The notes under the pieces were generated by a model that saw only the letters and a list, made by a program, of their open reading frames with translations, made no database searches and had not been told where the DNA came from. A DNA stretch of 64,000 nt from Notospermus geniculatus (taxonomy: Eukaryota; Nemertea; Pilidiophora; Heteronemertea; Lineidae), in contig NMRB01002418.1 in assembly GCA_002633025.1 (NCBI GenBank), positions 20,372 through 84,371 of the forward strand. The letters run 5' to 3'. Numbering within the stretch: position 1 is the first letter of the stretch; each line of letters begins with the position of its first letter. Position numbers and translations under genes: made by a program. Below, piece by piece: positions 1-11,400 of this stretch.

Positions 1-98
1 ATGAAAAGCTCGGAGGTGCACATGGTGTCTTGTAGTATTTGTGTCTCAAAAACGACTGCCGTTGAGCAAAATCGGATGACAAGGATATGAATACTCAC

Positions 99-3000
99 AG
101 CTTTGGCAGCATGCTTAGCACATAGAGGAAAATCATGTCTGATATCGAAGACTGGATCACAGCACTGAGCATTTGTTTCAGGACATCTGGCCGTACAATA
201 ATCAAACAGTTGCTGGTCGACGTTATACATGATATGTTTACGGCACTGGTTGGCAAATGGCAGAGCAGGATTGAGGCATTTTTGTCCTTCGTCTGTTTTA
301 TGAAGACAGCCATGTTTGTCAGCGAGTTCAGGCTTTTTACTACAAGAGAAAACACTTTTTAGAATCATGTAGCACAGAAGCAAGATATATTTCGAAAGGG
401 AATTCGGTGAAAAGTCTTTTTTAATCATCAAAGCAAGTAACCTGCTCACCTTTCCAGGGGCGTTATATCCTGTTGGTCCTCTGTCACCAAGATGGCCTTC
501 ACAGCCGCTGTTGGACGCTCCCGCACAGCATCAAGTAACGTCTCTGAGATCTTACGGTGATAATGATGCAACGAGGAGTTTGAATTCGAGTTTCGCCGCA
601 GCTGCACGAGTCGGCGGCGTAACCTGGCACGCATTAAGGCGAGACGTGTTGTTCTTTTTATAGGTAAGCTGTCTTCATGGCTGCTGCAAAAAGACAAGAT
701 GTTATGAAAACTTGATCCGTCTAGGTGAGATTTCAAGTAAAATATTGTCGTGAGCTTTAAAGCAGGGTTTATTGGCACACGGATTTTGTCTGATTTAGGT
801 CCATAAAAAATCGATCAAATGGAATTTGGCATTGTCTTATCCGGAAAACTAGGGGCAAATGGACTGAAAATGGACCGGATCCGTGCGCCAATGAACCCCG
901 CTTAACTTGGCCCATTAGTCTCTTTAGACAATGTTGGGTGATTTGTATGTGATGTGGGAGGAAACCGGAGCTCCCAGAGGAAAGCTATGCTGTCAGAGTC
1001 CCCCTCTCTATCACATGAGTACCAGGTCCGACTGGGAATCGAACCCCAGACCTCAGAAGTGACAGGTGCTAGATGTTTCCACTTCCCCACTCAGACAGCC
1101 CACATCACAACCAGATTTTCCGAACATCAACAACATTGATTTATCAAGTAAAGAACAATTTCAACAACAATATCTGCTTCAAGTTTTGAGCCGCGATAAC
1201 GTAACATAAAACATTCACAATCTCTCAACTTACTCATCAGAATCCATCTCTTCATCTGATGAAGGGGTAAACCAAACCCGTTGCCTAGGTAACGCATCAA
1301 TATCACTGTTGTCATCACTATCTGAACTATCTAAACCTAAAAAGATTAACGATAGTTATTTTCCACCAAGAGCTTTTCAAGAAATCTGACCGACTTGATG
1401 TTCGAGTACCTTCCCCAGAGGAACTTAAGATTATACTGGGTTGAGATTATGATTGATGCAGGCTTGCCACATGAATTCAAAGAGAGACAGACATGACAGA
1501 GAGCTGTCCGCCATGAACTCGTCAAACTGGCCCTCTACAGACCTTTCAACAAAGATGGCAGTCAAACAGTTCTAACCATGACGTCAGAAGCTTAATACCA
1601 TTCAATGGCCGCTGGCACGGACGCTAAGCCGGTCAAGTGGGCCATGGGCACAAAAGTTTAGGTAAAGTAATTGTCTGAGACATGTGAGAGGATGCATTAA
1701 GTAGTGTATATATATCATGCTTGGACAATGAATGGCCACGACGTCATGTGGGAGAACTGGTAGGCCACCATCTTTATTGGAAAGGTCGGTAGCAGGACAT
1801 GCACAAAGTCAGCTTGGACTGCATAAAGCTAGATTCAGAAACAATCCCAGTTTTAAGAACAGAAAAATCTCGTACCATATGGGACTAAATCTGAGTTATA
1901 GAGCTGTCTCTTGGCATAATACCCGTACAACTGAACTGAGGTATCAGTTCTCAACTTCACACGAGCCTTTTTCTCCGATAAAACGTCCCGTGGTCTCCGT
2001 AAGCGCACTTTCGTGAAACTCTGTTCAGGATTTAGTGGACTATATGCTGGCAGTTGGAAGTATCTGATGCTGTCCGGCTTGGGTTGTTCTTTTTTAACAC
2101 TAACAGCCGGTGCGGGGGGCGTTGTCGGGTAGGTATGGAGGTAGGGGTGAGGGTGTAGCGGTACCCTGGGTGTTGGCACATTTGAAGAGTTCGTAGCGGC
2201 NGGGGTTCCACTGTAGTGTATATACATGTATATCATGCTTGGACAATGAATGGCCACGACGTCATGTGGGAGAACTGGTAGGCCACCATCTTTATTGGAA
2301 AGGTCGGTAGCAGGACACGCACAAAGTCAGCTTGGACTGCATAAAGCATTAGCTACAGATTCAGAAACAATCCCAGTTTAAAGAACAGAAAAATCTCGTA
2401 CCATATGGGACTAAATCTGAGTTATAGAGCTGTCTCTTGGCATAATACCCGTACAACTGAACTGAGGTATCAGTTCTCAACTTCACACGAGCCTTTTTCT
2501 CCGATAAAACGTCCCGTGGTCTCCGTAAGCGCACTTTCGTGAAACTCTGTTCAGGATTTAGTGGACTATATGCTGGCAGTTGGAAGTATCTGATGCTGTC
2601 GGGCTTGGGTTGTTCTTTTTTAACACTAACAGCCGGTGCGGGGGGCGTTGTCGGGTAGGTATGGAGGTAGGGGTGAGGGTGTAGCGGCACCCTGGGTGTT
2701 GGCACATTTGAAGAGTTCGTAGCGGCTGATGAATATGGTGGAGGGTTCATCGATAATCCTGCCGCTGAAGACAACGTTTGTCGCATTTGATTGAAAAGGG
2801 ATGAATGAGCATTTGTATCCAATGGAAAATGTAAAGAATTACTCCGAGGCAGAGGTGAAAACATCGTTGGCTGAATCTTCGGCGAAGAAGACGCGCTGTG
2901 CGTCTCATCGCCATGATGGCCAACTTCTTGGTTCTTTTTCATTTTTATTTTATTTTGGGCAATTTTCGTCTCCAGCTGGTTCATAGTCCGCGAGCTCCGA

Positions 3001-5455
3001 GGCCCAAATTTTGATTTCGATTCCAACCGTGACTTTGATTTCTCCATATGTAACTTTTCTGCTAATTCTGGGTATAATTTTGCTGCACTGATGTGTTCTG
3101 GGGGCCGCCCATGAACAGGGCTTTTACCCCCTGTCATATTAGTCTGTTGGCAGCGTATCCCACTTGGGCTCTTTCCTCCCGGTAAACTGGTCTGCCTGCT
3201 TATACCACCAGGACTTCGCGCTGACACTGGACTCTTATTTCCAATTGCAACAGGACTCCGCGCAGCGACCGGCGACGGTGCCGCCATCTCCGATACAGCC
3301 GGCGTCGTCGGTGCGCTGATGATGACCTTTGCTGGAGGGGGAGCTGGTTCGTCGGGGAAGGCATACGGATCGTCCAATGGAGATGAGGTATTTGTGTTGG
3401 CACGTTCATCCTTCTGCGTGAGGTTGAATTTTGTTTTAAGTCTTTGTTGTAGGGACATGCCCTTGTTGCCATCCACGATATTGGCATGGTCGCGTTCTTT
3501 ATCTCGTTTATTCCGCCGTTCTCTCTTTGGGATCATCCCCAACATCTGCATATGGTTGTTGCAGTATCTGGAAAAAGACAACAATCCCTAGTAATATTTT
3601 CTTTTAATTTCAATTCAAATGGTTTTGAAGTGATCTTACTTTTTTGGAAGTGACACTGTTAACGGTATGGTTGCTAAGGGCAACATTCTAGCCCAGTGGT
3701 ATTCCTGTTCTGATTCCACTTACAAATCGTAACTCTACAGAGAGTGAGAAAATCCTGCTGCACCTTTGGCGTATTTCGTTCACGCACCAGTAATATGAGA
3801 AAATCTCAAAAAAATATTCCAGCACCCGCGTGCACCGTGTTAAAGTTGTAGTTGAGATGCGGCGAAAATCACAATTGGTTACAGTCCACTTATTCATGAT
3901 GATGATGATGAAAGTAACCATGGTGACATGTTTCCAAAAAGAAGTCGCTAATAAACTTGCCCCAGTCGACACTGCACTACACTGTGCAAAAACGAAAGTG
4001 GAATGGCACCGCAAAAATATCATCAAAAACCTTTTGACCTATAAACAAGATTTTGAGTGGTTAACACACATGGTGTAAAAACAAATGAAGTCTGAAAACA
4101 AATCGTTGCACTTACATACGCTCCTCATCTTTTGGGATGGCATTTGTACACTTTTGCTTGTTATGTGTACAATGAGAGCATTGTTTGAATGGTGCCGTTG
4201 GGTCCTCCAAGATATGCCGTACACAGAATGCGTATCCATTTAACCTCCGCTGTTTACACACCTGAAAATGATACTCTGATGATTATTACTACCGGTACCC
4301 TCTCACTTTTTTCTGCAGTGAATACGGGATGGAGTTGAGCAAACCTTTACAAAAGACATGCCTGAGAGTATGAATATCTAAAAATAAAGTACTAAACTGA
4401 TACACTCAAACTATGACCCACCGTCCCTCACNGAAAATCACAATTGGTTACAGTCCACTTATTCATGATGATGATGATGACGATGAAAGTAACCATGGTG
4501 ACATGTTTCCAAAAAAAAAGTCGCTAATAAACTTGTCCCAGTCAACACTGCACTACACTGTGCAAAGACGAAAGTGGAATGGCACCGCAAAAATACCATC
4601 AAAAACCTTTTGACCTATAAACAAGATTTTGAGTGGTTAACACACATGGTGTAAAAACAAATGAAGTCTGAAAACAAATCGTTGCACTTACATACGCTCC
4701 TCATCTTTTGGGATGGCATTTGTACACTTTTGCTTGTTATGTGTACAATGAGAGCATTGTTTGAATGGTGCCGTTGGGTCCTCCAAGATATGCCGTACAC
4801 AGAATGCGTATCCATTTAACCTCCGCTGTTTACACACCTGAAAATGATACTCTGATGATTATTACTACCGGTACCCTCTCACTTTTTTCTGCAGTGAATA
4901 CGGGATGGAGTTGAGCAAACCTTTACAAAAGACATGCCTGAGAGTATGAATATCTAAAAATAAAGTACTAAACTGATACACTCAAACTATGACCCACCGT
5001 CCCTCACTGGCCTCAGAGCATCCTGAGCAGTGTTCTAGCCAGAAATGTTTCCAAACAGGGTGGGATGACTGCATTTTGAGGCCCCAGATTTTCAAATAGG
5101 GTGGGAGTGAAATTCAAACAGGGTGGTGTAATAGAAAATCCATTGGATTTGGAAGTTACATTTTTAAACAGGGTGGTAAAAATTTGAACAGGGTGGTAAA
5201 ATGACCTCTGAATTTTGAACACAGGGTGGTATCGCCCTGTGAAATTGGCCTGGCTGGAACACTGCTGAGGTGATGTACAGAGCAAACTCTAAGAACTCGT
5301 GGCGCTGATTATCTCAGGACATCTTTGGACAGGAGCAAATGACATGAATGATTACAAACAGTGCACAGACATTTTACCAATCTTACCTTGGCACTAAAGG
5401 AACAAAGTGGTTTACTATCCAACGGAGAGTAGTGGATGTTTTTGCCTTCATACAT
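99..5455 (-). CDS. INO80D: INO80 complex subunit D (5' part; 3' end outside window)
   Basis: Coding exons in transcript order are 5455-5387, 4261-4116, 3567-2402, 1336-1234, 683-450 and 339-99. All junctions are GT/AG and keep phase, giving 653 codons before the last visible donor. The ATG at 5455 is preceded in frame by stops in the same exon, whose acceptor is at 5521-5523. INO80D is a metazoan subunit of the INO80 nucleosome-remodelling complex in the nucleus. The N-terminus begins MYEGKNIHYS, followed by a first C3Hc3H zinc-binding block (CKQRRLNGYAFCVRHILED, then cysteines spaced as in INO80D) split over exons 1-3. A long Pro/Ser/Lys-rich low-complexity stretch fills exon 3. Exon 4 is acidic (GLDSSDSDD), exon 5 is Arg-rich helical, and exon 6 holds the second C3Hc3H block (KCLNPALPFANQCRKHI, ending FPLCAKHA). 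KANSL2 shares this domain type, but exon order and the YCNNHMQMLGMIPK stretch fit INO80D. The C-terminus is not in the window. Confidence 0.9.
1703..2200 (-). other. Partial duplicate of INO80D exon 3 (probable haplotype artefact)
   Basis: This stretch repeats about 2212-2727 almost base for base, including the 3' end of INO80D exon 3 (1876-2200 here, with the same donor at 1875-1874). It ends abruptly at a single N at 2201. Differences between the copies are scattered single bases and small indels, as between alleles. It carries no acceptor, so it cannot be a working exon on its own. Most likely it is an assembly duplication rather than a biological one. Confidence 0.75.
3864..5008 (-). repeat. 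Tandem duplicate carrying INO80D exon 2 twice
   Basis: Bases 3864-4431 and 4433-5008 are the same ~570 bp sequence, separated by one N at 4432. Each copy contains a complete INO80D exon 2 (4261-4116 and 4837-4692), identical in coding sequence with the same splice sites. Flanking differences are allele-like: an extra codon-sized unit in a GAT repeat, an A-run length change and single substitutions. Using both exons would add 146 bases and break the frame. Read as an assembly duplication, or less likely as alternative exons. Confidence 0.8.
5026..5267. mobile_element. Foldback element with CAGTGTTCT-GCCAG ends
   Basis: The ends are inverted copies (GAGCAGTGTTCTAGCCAG on the left, its near complement CTGGCTGGAACACTGCTG on the right). 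The interior is made of repeated 'AAACAGGGTGG' words. A shorter relative with the same ends lies at 9240-9321, and a third end-like sequence closes the window near 63980. No transposase is encoded. It lies in INO80D intron 1 and is a non-autonomous inverted-repeat element of unknown family. Confidence 0.6.
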
Positions 5456-7094
5456 ATTAGGAACACAGTCTGGACATTTTCCAGCTGAATGGCATCTTTT
5501 CCATTCACCTTAACATTATTCTGAAAAGAGAATTAAGACAACTGTAATTATTTGACAAAGGTGGAGTTTGTTGGAAGCTAAAACATGAGAGGTACACTTT
5601 GGTCTTCAATTTAAATCATGCAATCAATGCAGGGATGTTCCTCCAAGTCCTGAGTTAAAGTCCCATGTTAGACTCCAAGCGCCAGCGCTTGCACCTTCAT
5701 AGATGGCAGATTGGGGTTGGTTAGAATGTCCAAAATGTCTAGAACATGTAGTAACCCTAATTAGGGTTATGGTTGGGGCTCCCCTACCAATATACAGGGT
5801 AGGGAAGCCCCCCAATCCTAACCCTAACCAAATTAGGGTTACTATTGGACATTAACCCTTACATGTATCTGCCGTCTATGGAGGTACAAGCTCCTGTGCC
5901 CAAGTCTTAAAGTTAGACTCTAACATGAATAACGGTTTTTAAGTTTTGTGCCCGTCATTCATGATTTCCATGCCTCCACTCCCGACGATCAAGAAAATAC
6001 ATTCCGTGAATTCAGCGGCTAAAGTCAAAGTATTATCACAGGTTTGCAAGAGATTGTCACACATTAGCAGGGGAGTCGGAAATCCCTATTTTAGAAGAAA
6101 CCTGCCTTTGCTCCCACACCCCAGTGCACATGTCATGTAGGCCTAATGTTCTGTCATGTACAGACACACATGGAGTTGAATGTATGGCAAACTATAGCAT
6201 AGGAGATCAAAATATGACCCTATATTACACAACTGGGCAAAATACATCACATCCAAGCCCAGTAATTTATAATGACAAAGCTATTAACGCAAAAAAACCA
6301 AAGAAAACTGTTTCTGTGTCACAGTGAACACAAATCCTGGAAAGGGCTTCCCCAAATTTCCTGGCATGCGTCACTTTGCCCGGGAATACCCTAAATTTAG
6401 AACCACAACACCTACCATTTTAAGCAGATTTTCAGTCAAACTACGCGTGGAAAGGCCAAAATAATATTTCAGGTCCATGAAATGAACGATTTTAAACTTA
6501 CTGAGCGGTTATTTCGAGTATTTTTTGATAGATTTCGAAACTGGGTTGGGAACTTCCTGGAAAAACGGCTCCCGCAAAACTGGGTCTTTTTCTCCCAAAA
6601 TACGCATTCGAGCCACAATTTCTCTCGTTCTAATGCAAGACTAGACCTTAAAGTTATACATACCCGCCTTATATTCCCTATATCATTAGTTATATAGCGT
6701 ATTTTTCGCTAAAATAAAATTGCAAATGTCTTCGAGAAAATGGCCGCCAGTTTCGGCACGTAAGCCAATGCAGATGTATTTATTAGCGTAGTGACAAAAG
6801 GACCGATTTACGTGTGTGCTCCGTGCATGAACGGTACACACGTCATGCACGCCACCAATACACTGGGAATTCCCCCTTTCTTTAGATAGAAAAACAGAAA
6901 ATCATTCTAAACCAAGCATTAATGCAACTTATCGGTTATTTTCAACCACAGAATGAATTTATTGCATCAAAATTTTAAAAATCTTATACATTGTATTCTG
7001 CTATTATTGCCTCAGAGACTATACATCCGCAGAGAAAATAATTATCATGTTGCACACTGAATATTTCTTCAGTTCAAAAGATCTTGATGAACTA
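5456..7094. other. INO80D 5' UTR exon and upstream DNA without a recognised gene
   Basis: The INO80D 5' UTR continues to 5520, where an acceptor (5521-5523) implies an upstream non-coding exon I could not place. Around 5755-5845 there are short telomere-like words (TAACCCTAATTAGGGTTA) in inverted order around a GC-rich centre. ORFs at 5946-6140 and 6482-6697 lack splice context or family resemblance. Nothing else could be supported. Confidence 0.5.
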
Positions 7095-7307
7095 TCACTG
7101 CAGTTTGCCATCGATGAAGTTATCAAAGGGGATAAATTTACTTTTATAGTCATTTGGGAGTTTTAATGGACTTTTGGGGATAGAAGAAATAGTGCCGGGC
7201 GGCCAACCAAAACTCCCTGAGCTGCCACCGCCGGCCCCGGATTTGAGCGCTGCACTTGATTGTGATTCCAAGTGCGCATAGCCATTTTGTTTCGACTTGG
7301 AAAACAT
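7095..7307 (-). CDS. Unrecognised 70-residue ORF
   Basis: The ATG at 7307 has an A at -3 and an in-frame TGA three codons upstream, so the ORF is self-contained. The protein is hydrophilic, with a Gly/Ser centre (SGAGGGSSGSFGWPPG) and a basic/aromatic end (NDYKSKFIPFDNF). It has no membrane segment or signal peptide. Codon composition looks coding-like, but I recognise no family. It lies upstream of INO80D on the same strand and 1.1 kb from the WDR37 start in divergent orientation. It could be a small protein gene, a first exon of a longer gene, or chance. Confidence 0.35.
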   Translation of the reverse strand: MFSKSKQNGYAHLESQSSAALKSGAGGGSSGSFGWPPGTISSIPKSPLKLPNDYKSKFIPFDNFIDGKLQ

Positions 7308-8436
7308 GGTTTTTCACTCATTTCCTGACATTGTCATGGGTTGAAACTTGACAAGTATATAATATAGGATATTTACTCATACACTCCACTAATGCAATTT
7401 ATTTTTCATGTCGCATAAGACAGATATTTTGGGATGAATATCAAGAATTTCTCTCTTTTAAATATGCACATCATCAATTTATCGGGCACCTGTTCGGCGA
7501 TGATGATTGGTCAATGAGCTTACCTCGTCGAATTTGATTGGTTCCTGGGAAAATTGACGTCGCCCGGAAATTGGATTCTTCCCAGAATTCAATTCAGGTC
7601 CATAACAAACATGGTGGACAAGTGTCTAGAATTTTGTAGGTTTTCGTGGAAAAAGCAATATTTCAACATGTTGTACCATGAAATGTCTAAATTGTTCTGT
7701 TGCATTGTGTTCAGATTATATTATTCTTAATATGTGCCAAATTTCAGCGAGATCGGGCGATGCTAGTACTGGCAAACCAGACAAAGCTTTTTGAAAGAAG
7801 ACACTGCACTCATCTCATGATGATGGAGTCATGCACTACTAAAAAATGACACTTTTGACTTGACATGTTGACACTGGACAAGAAGACAGGCACTCTCTCT
7901 GCTCTGCTGTCATCATCCATGCATCATGAGATGACGCATAGGCCTAGGCCTATGTGCAATGACCTCAACGTGCCTGATTGGCTGCTGCTGCTGACAGTCA
8001 AACATGTCCTACTGATAGGCCTATGACGTAGGCTAGGCCTGCTGCTAGTACATGAGTAGGCCTAGGTCTAGGCAGGCCTACCGGTAGGCCTACTACTTCT
8101 AGCCTAGGCTAGGCCTACTAGCCTTCATCAATCATGCAGGCGTCTGCAGTTAGGGCCTAGGGCAGGCCTACTGCTCTAATATTAATTAGACTGGTCTTGA
8201 TTATGGGCCCCTGGACATCATGACATCCAGTCATAGGGCCACAACCTCGGCATGCCCAGCCCATGTTGGCCCTAGGGTAGGCCTACTCCCCGTAGGCCTA
8301 GAGGGTTTAGACTAAACAAGGGCAGGCCAAACCCAAGGCTAACCAAATCAATACCCTACCGGTACTCATTATTTTCTTCTGCAGAATTACTCCTGAGAAA
8401 AACATAGCTTCCTAAGATCTAGGGCATCAGGTTGTG
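7308..8436. other. Upstream region of WDR37; TAGGCCTA-rich tract
   Basis: No gene is seen here. From about 7935 to 8310 the palindromic words AGGCCTA, TAGGCCT and CCTAGG recur more than twenty times on both strands, making a low-complexity, locally self-complementary tract just before the first WDR37 coding exon. The WDR37 promoter and 5' UTR must lie in or near it, but no TATA box or clear initiator was found. Confidence 0.5.
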
Positions 8437-11400
8437 ATGCAAGCTGCCTGGGCCCCACCACATGCCCAGCAAAGTAAGATGCCTGGTGACAGTTCGTTGA
8501 AGTTAAAAACTAGAGTAGCCATGATGAGGAGGGGGAGAAGCAGTGCTGAAGGCGAGTCTCGGCTTGATATTGACACATCTGATATTGTTTTGCCAGGCCA
8601 TATCAGGTGAGGAAACCCTTTACATTTGATCCTACTAAATCTCCGCTCTCAAATATTGTGAAGTTTAATACTTGTTAATAAATGCTGCTGCTGTCAGTGT
8701 GGATCCACTGTATAATGTCTTGTTCCTTTCAGATCCCGGCTTGATGATCTCTTTACACAGATTGAGAGAGAATTTGAGTTGCTGTATGCTGAAAACCTAG
8801 GTTGTAAGTTACTGATTCAGGAATTGGTAATGACCAATACCAGCACTAGAATTTTGTGGCTTCCTCTTGGTTGGGAGACAACTAGAGCCAGTTATTTTGA
8901 GGCTTTAGCCACCTGTTGTTACAGTATTCTGTGGCCTGTTGCAACTGCATCTGTAATTGTTTCAGATAGGAAACCTTGTTGAGATAAAATGTTGAAATTT
9001 CTGTTGGTCTTTTTCAGTGCAAGATGAAGTGAAGGTGTTGAATAATCGTCTTGGGATCGCCCCAAGTGAACGTGAGGAATCTCATGAGCCATCTGATGCG
9101 CTCTTTGGAGTCAAAGCTTTGGCCAAAAAATGTAAGCAAAGAACAGAAAATAATTGGCTTCACAATTTGAAAAAAAATGGATTTACAATCCAGTTCCACA
9201 TGAGGTGCACCGTATTGCAGACTTGGCGGGATGACTCAATGGCAGTGTTCTTGCCAGGCCTTTTAAACAGGGCGGCACTGCCCTGTTCGAAATTCAGAGG
9301 TCGCTGGCCAGAACACTGAATGGTCATGGTGATGAATTACAGGGTTCAAAGTTCATGACTTTTTGGTCTAAAATGCAATCTGGATTTTGCTGTGTGTGAC
9401 CCAAAAATTGATGTTCAAATGATTTTTTGGCCTGTCCGACCAAAATCTGCTTTTTCAGAATATGAACATTGATCCCTGAAATCCCGCTGGGATAGAATTG
9501 AGTAGGGCTACATTCAAATTTGAACTAGCCGTAACTGTATTCCAAGACAAGATGGCTCTATGTTATTATTTTCTTCATTTCAGCTGGAAGTCAAATATCT
9601 CAAAAAATCAAGACGACATATAAAGCGTCAACAAGTCGGATTGTGTCTAGTTTCAAGGCAGCATCGACTGGGTGTCAACAGGTGCGAGAATATCGCGGAC
9701 ATCGTGATGGTGTCTGGGAAGTGAGCATGTCCAAGTATGGACCACAGGTCATTGGAACTGCTTCAGCTGGTAAGTCTAGATTATTTCTAAGATCGCTTTC
9801 ATTTGTGTGTGCAGTTAGTTTGTTTACTGAGTTGGATAGGGAGGTTTCTCCATTAGTTACATGTAGGTTAGTCGCATGGGTGCAGTTTGGTTGGTGCCTA
9901 TTTTTGGGAATGATTGTTTATGTGAAAAGGTGTATTTTCTTGATAGCAGGTATTGACTCTTGCCACCCACCCCATTTAGTTTAGACCTAGTAAGCGAAGC
10001 ACTTCAGATTTCATCACTTCGCCTTAGAGTGGAACAATGCACTAGAATATCAGAAGTTACCAACTCAACAGACTGGTGATTGGTTCAGAGAACAAAATGT
10101 GCGCGTGAACAGATTCCACATTTAGCATGTGTATAGCCCATTTGTCCCCCCGATCTAGCAAAAGTAGGTGCGTGTCGCAACCGAGGAAAGGGTTAAAGGC
10201 CTTACAACACAATAGCTGAAATGTACATCTCTGCAGGTTGACAACAGTAGTGGACAGCAGTGATAATACAATAGTGGAGTAAATTGATGACCAATGATCA
10301 CCTGCGACAAGCACCTTCTTTTGCTGGAGCGGGTCACATTTGTGACCCGACACAGCAAAATGAGTCAGAATGCGCACAGAAGAAGACCCAACATGTCCAA
10401 GGTGACACCAACAGGTTGTTGATTTCAGGATTGGCGGCCCATTGTGAAATTTGACTTGTGAAATTTGACTTTGTTGATTTCTGTAACTGTTTTCTGGGGT
10501 CATTTATGGTCTTCTTCTGTGCGCATTCCGACTCATTTTGCTGTGCCGGGTCACATTTGGTAATAATTGTGTGAACAATGGCCCTTTAAATACTCTCTCG
10601 AATCTACTTATGTGAGCATTGATATCTGTTCTTAGATGTTCTTATCATAAAATCAATGGTTATGGAGCCATCAATATGATCTATTTTTAGACCATAATAT
10701 GTCATTATACCATGGACAGATGTACATGTATTGGTACTAAAAATAGATACGTAGAGGTTCATGCTATTACCCATGACAATGTATCAAAATATGTTCCTTG
10801 TCTATTTTGTACAAGGAAGTAAAGAACTTTAGTCTCAATCAGTTCTCACTTGTTTTTAATAACTTGTAATAGAAACACTAACAGACACCGTTGTGCATAT
10901 GACCTACTTGTACAGGTGCTTATGCATGTCTACATAATGCATTGTTAACCCTTTTGTTGCTAGTGGCATTTCATGAAAAACGCTAAATTGTTGTGATTCT
11001 GGTAGGTTAGTAAACCCTGCCACAAGTATTCATTGGAAATAATTCGGTTTGAGCTTTCCAGCGAATACCAGGGACCTTTCAGTTTCAATTTGACAGGGTG
11101 TTCCTTGGTAGTAAAAGGGTTAAACCTCAGTCATCCTGTGTAGCATGCTTGGAAATCATCCTGGTGGATTGTCTGTTGGTGACTCATTCATAGTTACAAC
11201 CATCAGATATAACCCTTGTACAATAACAAAGATGTTTTTGTAGTAAGGACATTTATCCCTAAGACTACTGCTCTGTTTACACCTGATTTACTGCCCCTCA
11301 CCTGAAAATCCTGTGGAATAATTTCATGAAAATTGAAATAAGATCATGAAATCAGAAATAGACTTCATAAGGTGAACAACTCTGCCAATTTGGAAAAAAA

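Noticed and set aside
95-355. Minus-strand ORF of 86 codons
   Set aside because: It is the wrong frame of the INO80D exon at 99-339, whose correct frame carries the cysteine/histidine block.
950-1110. tRNA gene near 1040
   Set aside because: GGGGTTCGATTCCC resembles a B box, but no cloverleaf forms; it is a SINE remnant in an INO80D intron.
5755-5845. Interstitial telomere
   Set aside because: Only a few TTAGGG-like words, in inverted order, not a tandem array.
10057-10503. 148-codon minus-strand ORF
   Set aside because: It lies across a foldback element and interspersed repeat in WDR37 intron 4 and resembles no protein.
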